A stretch of DNA of 64,000 nucleotides from an uncultured beta proteobacterium (GTDB taxonomy: Bacteria > Pseudomonadota > Gammaproteobacteria > Burkholderiales > Burkholderiaceae_C): NCBI GenBank assembly GCA_903938815.1, contig CAJAES010000034.1:124001-188000 (forward strand), written 5' to 3'. Under the pieces are notes generated by a model that searched no databases, was not told where the DNA came from, and saw only the letters and a program-made list of their open reading frames with translations. Both the position numbers and the translations under genes were made by a program. This document shows positions 42,433 to 51,758 of the stretch, piece by piece. Every line of letters begins with the position of its first letter. Within the stretch, counting starts at the first letter, position 1.

Positions 42433-45400
42433 GGCGTCACCTCCAGCGTCGCGTTCGGGGTCTCGCCGAAGCTCTCCGGCGCGTACATCGCCTCCACCCG
42501 GGTGGGCGGCAGCGCGAAGCGGCCGGGGTTGTTCAGGCGCACGGTGTACTCGACGACATGCCGGCCGCGCGGCAGGAACTCGAAGTAGCGGCGGAAGGCC
42601 TCGAACCCGCGCTCGTCGAAGGCCGGCACGGCGGGTGCGCCCGCGCGCGCCTCGGGTGCGTCGCCACGCAGCCCCGCGCGCTGTTCGCCGCGCGCGGCCA
42701 GGGCTGAATCGCGGCCCAGCCCGGAACCCAGCACCGTGGCGCCGCCCGGCACCGGGTCGCTCAGCACGACCCAGCTCATGTCGGCCAGGGCGTCGATCTG
42801 CACCCGCACGCGCAGCACGTCGCCGCGCGACCAGGCCGGCGCGTTCTTCTGTTGCACCGCCGTGATGCTGCGCGTGACGCCGTAGCCCGCGTTCATCGGT
42901 GCTGCCAGCGGGATCGCGGCCAGGCTCTGCACCGTCAGCCAGGGCTTGCCGCTGCCCTGCTGCGTCACTTCCAGCCGGCCCGGGGCGGCGGGCCAGGGCA
43001 GCAGCATCCGGCCGCCGACGGGGCTCGCGGCCCAGTCGATCGCCTGTATGGCCCGTGCTGCCTGCGTCGCCTGAATGGTCTGCGGCGTGCTGGCAGGGCT
43101 GGCTGGGCTGGCGGTAGGGGTGGCGCCAGAACTGGACCCAAAAGAGATGCCGATGCCTGAGCCGATGCCGGCCAGCGTCCGCCCGCGCACCGGCACCGAT
43201 TCGAATGCGGCCGAGAACTTGTCCAGCGCCAGCGAGCCCCACAGGTTGGCCGTGGTCGTGAGCCAGGCGCCACCCTGCTGCCGGCCCAGGCTGCCCACCA
43301 CCATGCGCGGCAGTTCGGCGCGCCAGGCCGGGTCGTCCAGCACCGCCAGGATCAGGCGTGCGGCGTTGGCGTCGGCGCTCTCCATCAGCCACCACCAGGC
43401 GTCGTCGGCCTCGTTGCTGAACTTCAGCGTCGTGCCCGACCACGCCAGCCGTGCGCGCAGCAGCTGGTTCGCCTCCGCCAGCCGGCGAGTGCGGTCCGGC
43501 ACGGCGTCCATGCGCTTGAGGATCGACAGCCAGTCGATCAAGGCCGACGTGGGCCAGGCGTTCGGTGTCAGCGCGATCGAGCCCAGCATGCGCGGCGCCG
43601 CCCGGCCGTGGCGCGCCAGCGCCTCGATGGCGGCGAGCTTTCGCACGTCCAGGTCCGGGCGCGGCGACCAGAACCGGCGCTCGATGCGGCCCTGCACGAA
43701 AGCCGTGAGGCCGTCGAGCATGGCGTCCCGCGTGGCCGGCGGCAGGTTTAATCCGGCTTCATGCGAGGCCGCCAGCAGATACGCCGTCAGGCGGTCGCTG
43801 CCGCGCGCGGCGTCCTCGGCGCGCGGCGGGAAGTAGGCGGCCAGGCCGTCGCGGTCCAGGTAGGTCGGCAGCGTGCCGACCAGCGCCGCCCACCCTGCGG
43901 CGTCGCGCAGGCCCACGGCCCGGGAGGCCTGCTGCTCCAGGCAGCTGAAGGGATAGTTCTCGAAGAAGCGGCGGATGCCCGGCAGCGCGCCGGTGAGCGT
44001 GGGCTGCACGGCCACCACCAGGCCGCCGCGGAGGCCTTCGCGCGTGCCGCCCTGTGCCGGCCAGGCGCCGCCAGGCGGCGCGACCGCCATCGAGAAGGCG
44101 CCGTCCAGCGGCTGCAGCGTGGCCTGCAGCACCCGCAGGGGCACGGCGGGCCGCACGGCCTGCGTGACGCGGATGCGGTCGGTGGCCAGCTTGCCGGTGC
44201 CGGTTTCCTGCACTGCGCCTTCCCAGGTGATGCGTTCGGCGCCCACGGGCACTTCGACAGCCCAGCCGATCTCGCGCGCGCCGCCCGGCGGCAGGCGCAG
44301 CTCCTGAGGCGCGAGCGCCAGCGCGGCGCCGCCCTGCGGCCCGCCCGCCGTACCGCCCTCCACCCGGCCGACCAGCGCGGCCCGCAGCGTCATCTCGCGC
44401 GCCGTCGTGTTGCGCAGCGTCATCAGGGCCTGGAAGCGGTCGCCCTCGCGCACCAGCGGCGGCAGGCCGGACAGCATCTGCAGGTCCTGCGTGACGCGCA
44501 CGCTCGTGCTGCCGCTGCCGAAGCGCATGCCGCCGTCGTCGGCCACGGCCACGAGCCGGAAGGCGGTGAGCGAGTCGTTCAGCGGCACCTCCACCACGGC
44601 CTCGCCGCGGGCATCCAGCGCCACGCGGCCCCGCCACAGCAGCAGCGTGTCGAAGAGCTCGCGCGTGCCGCCCATGCCGCCGCCGCCGCCCGCTGCCACC
44701 GCCTTGCGGCCGTAGTGGCGCCGCCCGATGATCTCGCCCTGCGCGGTGCTGGTCGACACGCCCCAGGCGCGCTCGCGGAACATCGCCGGGAGCAGGTCCC
44801 AGGACGGGTTGCCGCTGAGCGCCAGCAGGCCTTCGTCCACCGCCGCGAAGGCCACCTCGACACCCGCCACCGGCTGGCCGCCCTGCGTCACGCGGATGCG
44901 CGCCATGGCCTTCTGCCGCACGCCGTACTGCGGCTTGTCGGCGGTCACGCTCACCTGCAGTTCGTGCGCCGCCAGGCCCACCTGCAGCGCCGCCACGCCC
45001 AGCTTGAAGGCGGGCTTGGACAGATCGACCATCGCCGTGGGCGCCTGGTATTCGCGCCCCTCGACCCAGAAGCTGCGCGCCCAGTCCACCGGCGATTTCC
45101 AGCCCCAGTCGAAGAAGGAATACCAGCGCACGTCCCGGATGCGGCCGCGCACGGCCAGCACGCTGACATACACGTTCGGGCCCCAGGCGGGGTCGATCTT
45201 CAGGTCCACCGTCGGGTCGCTGCCGCGCAGCGTGACCAGCCGCGTGTCGATGATGCCCTCGCGCTCCACGGCCACCAGTGCGGTGGCCTCCCGAAACGGC
45301 ATGCGCACCTGCAGGCGGGCGGTCTCGCCTGGCGCATAGCGCTTCTTCTCGGGCAGCACGTCGATGCGGTCGTCGTTGTCCTGCCCGAACCACACCTCGC

Positions 45401-48400
45401 CCTGCTGCGTGACCCAGACGCTGGTGGCGGCCTGCGCCGCGTGGCCGGCGCCGTCGGCGGCCCGGGCCACCAGTTCCACCTGCCCGGCGGTGTCCAGCCG
45501 GGCCGTGCACTGCAGCAGGCCCTGTGCATCGCTGCGGCCGCTGCACAGCGGGCCGAGCTCGCGCATCTCGGTGCGGTTGTCGTAGGCGTAGAAGCCGCCG
45601 ACCAGCCGCTTGCGCGTGCTGATCGTCTGCGCCAGCCGGCCCCGCACTTCCACCGCCTGGCCCTTGATCGGCCGGCCGGCGGTGTCCAGCGCCAGGACGC
45701 TGAATCCGACATCGCCGCGCCGGCTGGCCCACGAGCCGGTGCGCACGCCCAGCACCACGCCGGACGGCCAGACCGGCACGGTGGTGGCCACGGTCTGCTG
45801 CTCGCCGTTGGGGTCGTTGAAGCTCACCTCGGCCAGCACCTCGGCCGGCCGCGTGATCGGGGGCAGGTCCTTCAGCACCCAGCGCGCGCTGCCGTCGGCG
45901 GCGGTGGCCAGCGGCTGGCGGTCGGCGATCAGCCTTCCGTCGCTGGAAGCCGCAGCGCCTTCGCTTTCTTCACGGGCCGCCTCGCGTTCGGCCTCGCGTG
46001 CGGCTTCTGCAACCGGGTCGCGCGGGGGTTCGAAGCTGAAGTCCTCGTAGCCCGTGAACCGCAGCGCGCGCGGGCGCAGCAGCGCGGTGGCGCGCAGCGG
46101 GGCCTGCGCCATCGGGCCGCCGGAGAAATGGTTCATCTGCACGCCGAGCGTGAGCTCGCGCGGCGCGATGGCGGCGTCCCGGGGCGGCAGCAGTCGGGCG
46201 TCCACCAGGGGCAGACGGAATTCCTCGACCCGGAACTCGCCGCTGGCCCACTGCCGCAGCGGCCGGCCTTCGCCGGGCTCCGTCTCCAGCCGCGTGGCGT
46301 ACAGGCCGAGCCTTGCGGCCTGCGGGACCGCCCAACTCGACAGCGCGCTGCGCGTGCCCAGCCATTGCAGCGGCAGCGTGTACTCCTGCCCGCTGCCCAG
46401 GTGCTGGATCCGCAGGCGCGTGGGCAGGGCGTCGGGCTTCAGCGCGGCCAGGCCGGTGCCTGTTTCCAGCCGCACGAAGTGCTTCATCGACAGCGTCTCG
46501 CCCGCTCGCAGCAAGGTCCGGTCGAACACCGTGTGAGCGCGCACTTCGGCGTCAGAGCCAGCATCGCTGGTGCGGACATTGAAGCGCCAGGGCTCGATGC
46601 CCTGCTGCCAGCTCGAGAAGACGAAGGCCATGTCGGCCGCGCTGCCGGAAGGGCCGGCATGGCGCGCGGTGACGAAGAGCCCTTCGTCCGACGGGCAGGC
46701 GCGCCTGCCGGCCGCGCGGGATTGCGTGTCCGGCACGGACAGCGGCTGAGCGATGCGCGCCAGGCCCCGGGCATCGGTGCGGCCGTTCCAGAGCGTCTGC
46801 CCGTGGCAGTCGTGCACGGTGACTTCGGCGCCGGCCACCGGGCGGCCACGGTCCAGGCTCGTGACCCAGGCCAGGCTGTTCTCGCGCCCGTGCTTGAAGT
46901 GCAGGCCCAGGTTCGTGACGAGCACGCCGGTGCGCACGTACATCGGCGCGGGCTTGGCCAGCAGCGCCGTGCCCAGCCGCCGCGACTCGATCTCCACCAC
47001 GTGGTAGCCGGGCTCGGTGATCGGAATCCCCAGCACCTCGAAGGGGCGCGGGTCGCCGCCCTGGAGCCGGGGCAGGTCGAGCCGGCGCGCGGCGGCATCG
47101 TCCTTCAGCAGCGAGACCTCCCGCGTGCCCACCTGGCGGTCCACGACGCGCTGCGCGGCCCGCCCGTTGCCATCGGTCTCCGTCAGGACCTCGGTCCATT
47201 CCGCGCGCGGCAGCCCGGCCTCGCGCGCAGCGATGCGCGATTCGTGAAAGCGCCGCACGCGGCCGTGCCAGGCCAGCACGTCGGCCGCCGATTCCAGCCG
47301 GCGGATGCGCACCGACCCGCCGGGCGCGGCCGGGCGAAGGTCGCCCTGCACCTGACGCAGCGTCACCGGCAGCACGGCTTCCGGGCCATGTTCGAGGATG
47401 CCGAAGGGCGCGGCGGCGAACTTCGCGATCGGCGGCGCGTCGCCGGTGGCCACGGCCAGCGGGTAGCTCGCGGCATTGGCCAGGGGCCGGCCGTCCCCGT
47501 CGCGCAGTCCGGGCGGCAGCACGAGCCTGAAGCGCGCGTTCTCGGCCAGCGGGCTGGGGAAGACCACACCCGACACCCGGGGCTCGGCATCGTCCTTGTC
47601 GAACACGGGCGCCAGGGCCGGCCCGCCCTCGGCCTGCAGCCGCACCTGCTGCGCGAGGGCGCGCGGCACCGGCGACGAGAAGCCCAGCCGCATCGGCCGG
47701 ATCGGCAGGCAGGGGGCGTCGGCGCGTTCGCGCTCGCAGGAGAACTCGGCCGTGAAGGCCGCGCGCACCTGGAAGTCGAATCTCTGCGGCGAGCGGGTGG
47801 CGACCTTCGGGTTGGCGGCGGCGGCGATGCCCGCGCCCCACATCAGCCGAACCTTGGCCCCCTGCGGCAGCGGGCGCTGGCAGCTGAGCAGCAGCGCCTG
47901 CGCCGAGCGCTTCTCGAGACCGCGGTCGCGCAGCACGGCTTCCCGCGCGGCGCCCGTCACCACGCGCGCTGGCAGGCGTTCGCCGATGCCCTCGACCTCG
48001 CACCAGGTGCGGCCCGCGAGGCTGGCCTCCAGCGCCGGGCCGGTGAGCAGCAGCAGGAAGTGCTGGTCTTCCTCGATCTCGCTGCCGGGCCAGGGCTCGA
48101 CGCGCGACACGGCCGGGCCGCCCGTCTGGAAGCTGAAGCTCGTGCGCCCGGTGAGCGCGCCCGTCGCGGGCTGCCAGCCGGGGCTCTGCGTCAGCGTGCA
48201 GCGCACGCCGGGCGGCAGGTCGGCGCTGAAGTCGTAGAGCCAGGTGCGGTCGTCGGCCCAGCGCCCGCTGCCCGTCACGGCGGCGCCTTCGCAGGCCAGG
48301 CTCAGCGGGGCCGGCAGCCGGGGCTCGCCGAACGCCACCACCGGGGCGTCGAACTGCACCGACACCTGCCGCACCTGGGCCACCTCGCCCTGAGGGCTGA

Positions 48401-48506
48401 GCTGCCGGATGCTGGCGGACTGCGCCCCCGCCGCCGCACCCAGAAGGCCCAGCGCCAGCGACAGCCTCAGTGCGACAGCTGCACTGCCCGACCACGATGC
48501 GACCAT
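42429..48506 (-). CDS. Bacterial alpha-2-macroglobulin-family protein
   Basis: A 2025-residue periplasmic protease-trap protein. After a signal peptide (about 1-28) come macroglobulin-like domains, an A2M domain, and the thioester domain with the C-L-E-Q motif (Cys1522-Gln1525) in Y-P-F-S-C-L-E-Q-Q. The thioester covalently captures attacking proteases. E. coli YfhM (about 1650 residues) is the paradigm and sits with pbpC, as here. Two departures: it is about 370 residues longer, and no lipobox Cys follows the signal (A-A-G-A-Q-S-A-S), so it may be soluble rather than lipid-anchored. The stop overlaps the pbpC GTG start. Confidence 0.95.
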   Translation of the reverse strand: MVASWSGSAAVALRLSLALGLLGAAAGAQSASIRQLSPQGEVAQVRQVSVQFDAPVVAFGEPRLPAPLSLACEGAAVTGSGRWADDRTWLYDFSADLPPGVRCTLTQSPGWQPATGALTGRTSFSFQTGGPAVSRVEPWPGSEIEEDQHFLLLLTGPALEASLAGRTWCEVEGIGERLPARVVTGAAREAVLRDRGLEKRSAQALLLSCQRPLPQGAKVRLMWGAGIAAAANPKVATRSPQRFDFQVRAAFTAEFSCERERADAPCLPIRPMRLGFSSPVPRALAQQVRLQAEGGPALAPVFDKDDAEPRVSGVVFPSPLAENARFRLVLPPGLRDGDGRPLANAASYPLAVATGDAPPIAKFAAAPFGILEHGPEAVLPVTLRQVQGDLRPAAPGGSVRIRRLESAADVLAWHGRVRRFHESRIAAREAGLPRAEWTEVLTETDGNGRAAQRVVDRQVGTREVSLLKDDAAARRLDLPRLQGGDPRPFEVLGIPITEPGYHVVEIESRRLGTALLAKPAPMYVRTGVLVTNLGLHFKHGRENSLAWVTSLDRGRPVAGAEVTVHDCHGQTLWNGRTDARGLARIAQPLSVPDTQSRAAGRRACPSDEGLFVTARHAGPSGSAADMAFVFSSWQQGIEPWRFNVRTSDAGSDAEVRAHTVFDRTLLRAGETLSMKHFVRLETGTGLAALKPDALPTRLRIQHLGSGQEYTLPLQWLGTRSALSSWAVPQAARLGLYATRLETEPGEGRPLRQWASGEFRVEEFRLPLVDARLLPPRDAAIAPRELTLGVQMNHFSGGPMAQAPLRATALLRPRALRFTGYEDFSFEPPRDPVAEAAREAEREAAREESEGAAASSDGRLIADRQPLATAADGSARWVLKDLPPITRPAEVLAEVSFNDPNGEQQTVATTVPVWPSGVVLGVRTGSWASRRGDVGFSVLALDTAGRPIKGQAVEVRGRLAQTISTRKRLVGGFYAYDNRTEMRELGPLCSGRSDAQGLLQCTARLDTAGQVELVARAADGAGHAAQAATSVWVTQQGEVWFGQDNDDRIDVLPEKKRYAPGETARLQVRMPFREATALVAVEREGIIDTRLVTLRGSDPTVDLKIDPAWGPNVYVSVLAVRGRIRDVRWYSFFDWGWKSPVDWARSFWVEGREYQAPTAMVDLSKPAFKLGVAALQVGLAAHELQVSVTADKPQYGVRQKAMARIRVTQGGQPVAGVEVAFAAVDEGLLALSGNPSWDLLPAMFRERAWGVSTSTAQGEIIGRRHYGRKAVAAGGGGGMGGTRELFDTLLLWRGRVALDARGEAVVEVPLNDSLTAFRLVAVADDGGMRFGSGSTSVRVTQDLQMLSGLPPLVREGDRFQALMTLRNTTAREMTLRAALVGRVEGGTAGGPQGGAALALAPQELRLPPGGAREIGWAVEVPVGAERITWEGAVQETGTGKLATDRIRVTQAVRPAVPLRVLQATLQPLDGAFSMAVAPPGGAWPAQGGTREGLRGGLVVAVQPTLTGALPGIRRFFENYPFSCLEQQASRAVGLRDAAGWAALVGTLPTYLDRDGLAAYFPPRAEDAARGSDRLTAYLLAASHEAGLNLPPATRDAMLDGLTAFVQGRIERRFWSPRPDLDVRKLAAIEALARHGRAAPRMLGSIALTPNAWPTSALIDWLSILKRMDAVPDRTRRLAEANQLLRARLAWSGTTLKFSNEADDAWWWLMESADANAARLILAVLDDPAWRAELPRMVVGSLGRQQGGAWLTTTANLWGSLALDKFSAAFESVPVRGRTLAGIGSGIGISFGSSSGATPTASPASPASTPQTIQATQAARAIQAIDWAASPVGGRMLLPWPAAPGRLEVTQQGSGKPWLTVQSLAAIPLAAPMNAGYGVTRSITAVQQKNAPAWSRGDVLRVRVQIDALADMSWVVLSDPVPGGATVLGSGLGRDSALAARGEQRAGLRGDAPEARAGAPAVPAFDERGFEAFRRYFEFLPRGRHVVEYTVRLNNPGRFALPPTRVEAMYAPESFGETPNATLEVTP

Positions 48507-48572
48507 GCGATCTCCCCGCCAGAACCCGTTTGCGGGCAGTCTAGTGCGGGGCGCTCGAACGGTGGTGATCCC

Positions 48573-48596
48573 GGGGCGACGATGTGCCGTCGCCCC
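48573..48596 (-). terminator. Hairpin after oxyR
   Basis: 9-bp perfect stem GGGGCGACG / CGTCGCCCC with a 6-nt loop, 13 bp beyond the oxyR stop. No T-run, but it separates oxyR from the downstream A2M gene. Confidence 0.55.
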
Positions 48597-48609
48597 TGCG
48601 GCCAGCGAG

Positions 48610-49530
48610 TCAGGACAGCCGCGTCACACCCGGCAGCGGGCAGGCATAGATGGCGTTGCGCAGCGCGGCGATGGCCTCGTAGCGGGTGAAGCTGCGGCGC
48701 CACGCCAGCACCACGCGCCGCGTGGGCACAGGGTCGGCAAAGGGCACGAAGGCCAGGTGCGCCTGCGGCTCGGCCGGCACCGAGAGCTTGGGCACCACGG
48801 TGATGCCCATGCCCGAGGCCACCATGTACTTGATGGTCTCGAGCGAGCTGCCCTCGAAGCTCTTGCGAATGCCTTCCGCGTCGCTCGAGAAGCGGGCGTA
48901 CTCCGGGCAGACCTCGAGCACGTGGTCGCGGAAGCAGTGGCCGGTGCCCAGCAGCAGCATGGTCTCGCGCTTGAGCTCCTCGGCGGGAATGGCCGTGCGC
49001 TGCGCCAGCGGGTGGTTCTTGGGCGTGGCCACCATGAAGGGCTCGTCATACAGCGGCGCCACGGCCAGCCCGGTGTCGGGGAAGGGCTCGGCCATGATCG
49101 CGCAGTCCAGCTCGCCCGTGCGCAGCATCTCCAGCAGCTTGACCGTGAAGTTCTCCTGCAGCATCAGCGGCATCTGCGGCGTGGTCTCGATGGCCTTGCG
49201 CACCAGGTCGGGCAGCAGATAGGGCCCGATCGTGTAGATCACGCCCAGGCGCAGCGGGCCGGAGAGAGGGTCCTTGCCGCGCTTGGCGATCTCCTTGATG
49301 CCCTGTGCCTGCTCGATCACCTGCTGTGCCTGGCGCACGATCTCCTCGCCCAGCGGGGTGACCGAGACCTCGTTGCCGCCGCGCTCGAAGATCTTGCAGT
49401 CCAGTTCCTCCTCGAGCTTCTTGATCGCGACGGACAGCGTGGGTTGCGACACGAAGCAGGCCTCGGCGGCCCTGCCGAAGTGGCGCTCACGCGCCACGGC
49501 GACGATGTATCTCAGTTCGGTCAGCGTCAT
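48610..49530 (-). CDS. oxyR: Peroxide-responsive regulator OxyR
   Basis: A 306-residue LysR-type regulator. The redox Cys pair is at residues 199 and 208 in G-T-G-H-C-F-R-D-H-V-L-E-V-C-P, the same numbering as E. coli OxyR, so disulfide activation by peroxide is expected. The N-terminal HTH reads M-T-L-T-E-L-R-Y-I-V-A-V-A-R-E-R-H-F-G-R-A-A. Betaproteobacteria commonly keep oxyR directly beside recG; here a 2-kb hydrolase gene lies between them. Confidence 0.96.
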   Translation of the reverse strand: MTLTELRYIVAVARERHFGRAAEACFVSQPTLSVAIKKLEEELDCKIFERGGNEVSVTPLGEEIVRQAQQVIEQAQGIKEIAKRGKDPLSGPLRLGVIYTIGPYLLPDLVRKAIETTPQMPLMLQENFTVKLLEMLRTGELDCAIMAEPFPDTGLAVAPLYDEPFMVATPKNHPLAQRTAIPAEELKRETMLLLGTGHCFRDHVLEVCPEYARFSSDAEGIRKSFEGSSLETIKYMVASGMGITVVPKLSVPAEPQAHLAFVPFADPVPTRRVVLAWRRSFTRYEAIAALRNAIYACPLPGVTRLS

Positions 49531-49544
49531 GCGGCCATTGTGGC

Positions 49545-49582
49545 CAAAAACGAGGCCGCCGCCGGAGTGCCCGGCGGCGGCC
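49545..49582 (-). terminator. Rho-independent terminator after the repeat-bearing serine hydrolase
   Basis: On the reverse strand a 12-bp perfect stem (GGCCGCCGCCGG / CCGGCGGCGGCC, loop of 5) is followed by CG and a run of five T. It starts 22 bp after the hydrolase stop and ends 14 bp before the oxyR start codon, so oxyR needs its own promoter or readthrough. Confidence 0.8.
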
Positions 49583-49604
49583 GATTCAGCGGGCCCTGGG
49601 GGGC

Positions 49605-51608
49605 TTACCAGGTCTGAAGCGCCGAGCGCACGACCTCGCGGAACAGCTCGGGCTGCGCGGCGTTGAAGGCGTTGGTGTAGTCGGTGTCGGCCTGGCACTC
49701 GACGGTCGAGGTGTCGAAGTTCTCCCAGCAGGGCACCGGTGTGTCGGAGATGAAGTGGCCATAGGCGTAGTCGCGGTACTGCGTGGCGCCCGACACCTTG
49801 ATGGGGAGCCGGATCAGGCCCGCCGACGACCGGACGATCACCTTCTGGCCACAGGCGCCTGCAGAGTCCGGCAGGCAGGTGCCGTAGCTGCCGCCCTTGC
49901 TGTAGCCCTTGACGAGAGTGCCGAACGAAGCCGCCACCGCCGACTTGCCGAGCGCCGACGCCTCGGCGTTGATGATGGCCTGCAGCGACGAGCTGACCCC
50001 CGACTTCGGGTTGGCTGACTCCAGGAACTCCGTGCGGGCCGCGTTCGTTTCGGTCAGCGCGGTGCTGCGCCACACGCCTTCGTAGATGCGGGACAGGTCT
50101 GCCGCCGTGGTGTTGTTGCGCAGGTTGTCGGGGTCGTACTTCTGGGTCGACAGGTTCCAGTACGCGCAGCCGATGTTGTGTCGCAGTTGCGTACCCGTCA
50201 TGCCTGCGTTGCTGCTGCCGGTGGTGTTGATGGCCGACATCCCGTAGCGCAGCACCACGCCCCGGGTGGTGCGGTTGTCGGAGATCCGCATCATCTCGTC
50301 GAGACCCTTCTCGAAGTTGTAGTTGGTCTGCAGGTTGCCGGAGGTCTCGTAGATCGGGCTCGGGCATTTGTCCTTGGCCTGCCCGCTGCCGCCGTCCGGG
50401 TAGTTGTAGTAGTTGAAGGCCGATGCGAGCGTGGTCGTGCCGAGCTGGACCTGGCGCATGCCGTGCAGCAGGTGCAGCGCCTTCAGTGCGCTGGCGGTCT
50501 CGGCCTTGCGGTCGGCGTTCAGGTTCACCAGCACCGACGAGCCGGACTGCTTGAGATAGGCCGAGAAGATGCCGCGCGTCGGGCCGCCGTTGGCATCCAG
50601 GAACTTCTGGCCGTAGATGCCGCGCATGCGACGCGTGGCCGCGTTCGCGTTGTCGATGAAGGCCGCGGTGTAGCGCCGCTGTCCGCTGCCGTTCAGGAAG
50701 CTCTGGATCTCCACCGGCCGGGCGGCCAGCTGATTGGCGAAGTTCAGCAGCGCGGTGCCCGAGGTGAAGTCGTACTGGTACCACCAGGCGGAGGCATCCG
50801 AGCCGGTGTTCTTGACCTGCACGAAGTTGTAGGTGCCGTCGCTTTGCCGGTCGAGCTTGACGATGCGGCCTGCGAAGGCGCTGACCTTGGCGGCGATGCT
50901 CGAAGTGGTCTGGTTGTAGAAGTACTGCCAGCTCTTGGTGTCCGTGCCCGTGTTGGAGACAAAGACCGCCGCGTACTTCTTGACGCCGCCTTCGACGAAG
51001 TGGTCGAGGTCGATGATGCGGCGGTTCGAGCTGACCTGGGTGCTGATCTGCGACGAGGTGGCGCCGATCAGGTAAGTCCAGCTGCGCGCGGCGGCGCCGG
51101 CGTTGCTGACCATCACGACGGCGTAGCGGATGGTGCCGCCGCCGATGTCGTAGGGCTCGATGTCGATCAGCCGCGCGCTGTTGGCGTTGAGGTAGGAGCT
51201 GACCTGTGCGGCGGTGAGCCCGTAGTACCACCACCAGCCGCCGGTGGCGGCGTAGGCGCCGCTGTTCTTCACCATGCGCGCCGCGAACCGGGGTTCGCCG
51301 TTGGAGATGCCCTCGAACTGCAGTTCCGTCAGGCGCGCGCCCTTGGAGCTGAGCAGGGAGCTGATCTGCGCCGCCGTCTGGCCCGTGTAGAGCCACCAGG
51401 CGGTGGGCACGTTGATCGACTGGTCGCTGGTCAGGGAGTTGGTGTCCAGCGCGAGCGGGTCGATCCCGGGCTCGCGCTGCTCCGCGCCTTGCGCCTCGAT
51501 GCCGGCGTCGACGTCCGACTGCGCCGCCGCGGCCGTGGCGGCCAGGCAGGCTGCACTGACCAGGAGGCCGAGCAGCGGGCGGCGCGTGGGTGACAGTACA
51601 GGTCTCAT
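49605..51608 (-). CDS. Secreted serine hydrolase, beta-lactamase-like, with five N-terminal repeats
   Basis: A 667-residue secreted protein with a Sec signal (about 1-29, A-A-A-A-Q). Five repeats of about 50 residues follow (about 69-118, 124-173, 176-224, 226-272, 274-325), each opening W-W-x-Y or S-W-x-Y, then a T-x-x-x-I/V helix, an R-x-I/L-x-x-L/I strand and an A-x-x-V-x-N-x-G strand. The C-terminal part has all three class-A beta-lactamase-type motifs: S-A-L-K (Ser373), S-D-N (443-445) and K-G-G (571-573). This two-part plan recalls fungal polyglycine hydrolases and related bacterial proteins, so an endopeptidase or amidohydrolase role outside the cell is possible; substrate unknown. SD GAGGAG precedes ATG 51608. 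Confidence 0.82.
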   Translation of the reverse strand: MRPVLSPTRRPLLGLLVSAACLAATAAAAQSDVDAGIEAQGAEQREPGIDPLALDTNSLTSDQSINVPTAWWLYTGQTAAQISSLLSSKGARLTELQFEGISNGEPRFAARMVKNSGAYAATGGWWWYYGLTAAQVSSYLNANSARLIDIEPYDIGGGTIRYAVVMVSNAGAAARSWTYLIGATSSQISTQVSSNRRIIDLDHFVEGGVKKYAAVFVSNTGTDTKSWQYFYNQTTSSIAAKVSAFAGRIVKLDRQSDGTYNFVQVKNTGSDASAWWYQYDFTSGTALLNFANQLAARPVEIQSFLNGSGQRRYTAAFIDNANAATRRMRGIYGQKFLDANGGPTRGIFSAYLKQSGSSVLVNLNADRKAETASALKALHLLHGMRQVQLGTTTLASAFNYYNYPDGGSGQAKDKCPSPIYETSGNLQTNYNFEKGLDEMMRISDNRTTRGVVLRYGMSAINTTGSSNAGMTGTQLRHNIGCAYWNLSTQKYDPDNLRNNTTAADLSRIYEGVWRSTALTETNAARTEFLESANPKSGVSSSLQAIINAEASALGKSAVAASFGTLVKGYSKGGSYGTCLPDSAGACGQKVIVRSSAGLIRLPIKVSGATQYRDYAYGHFISDTPVPCWENFDTSTVECQADTDYTNAFNAAQPELFREVVRSALQTW

Positions 51609-51758
51609 CTCGGGTCTCCTCGGTTGCGCCGCACGGGATGGCGTCGCTGTGCCGCGATCATCGGGAGCAGCCGTTGCAGGAGCGTTGCGGCGCAGGGGGG
51701 AGACGCACCCCACCCGACCTATGGGGGATGCCCGCCACCCTCGCCCTGCGCTGCGGCG

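Noticed and set aside
43761-48689. 1642-codon open frame on the forward strand
   Set aside because: Antisense shadow of the alpha-2-macroglobulin gene, whose thioester and domain motifs are clear on the reverse strand.
49605-51608. Antibiotic-resistance beta-lactamase
   Set aside because: The motifs match the fold, but the size, five N-terminal repeats and overall divergence make a resistance enzyme unlikely from sequence alone.
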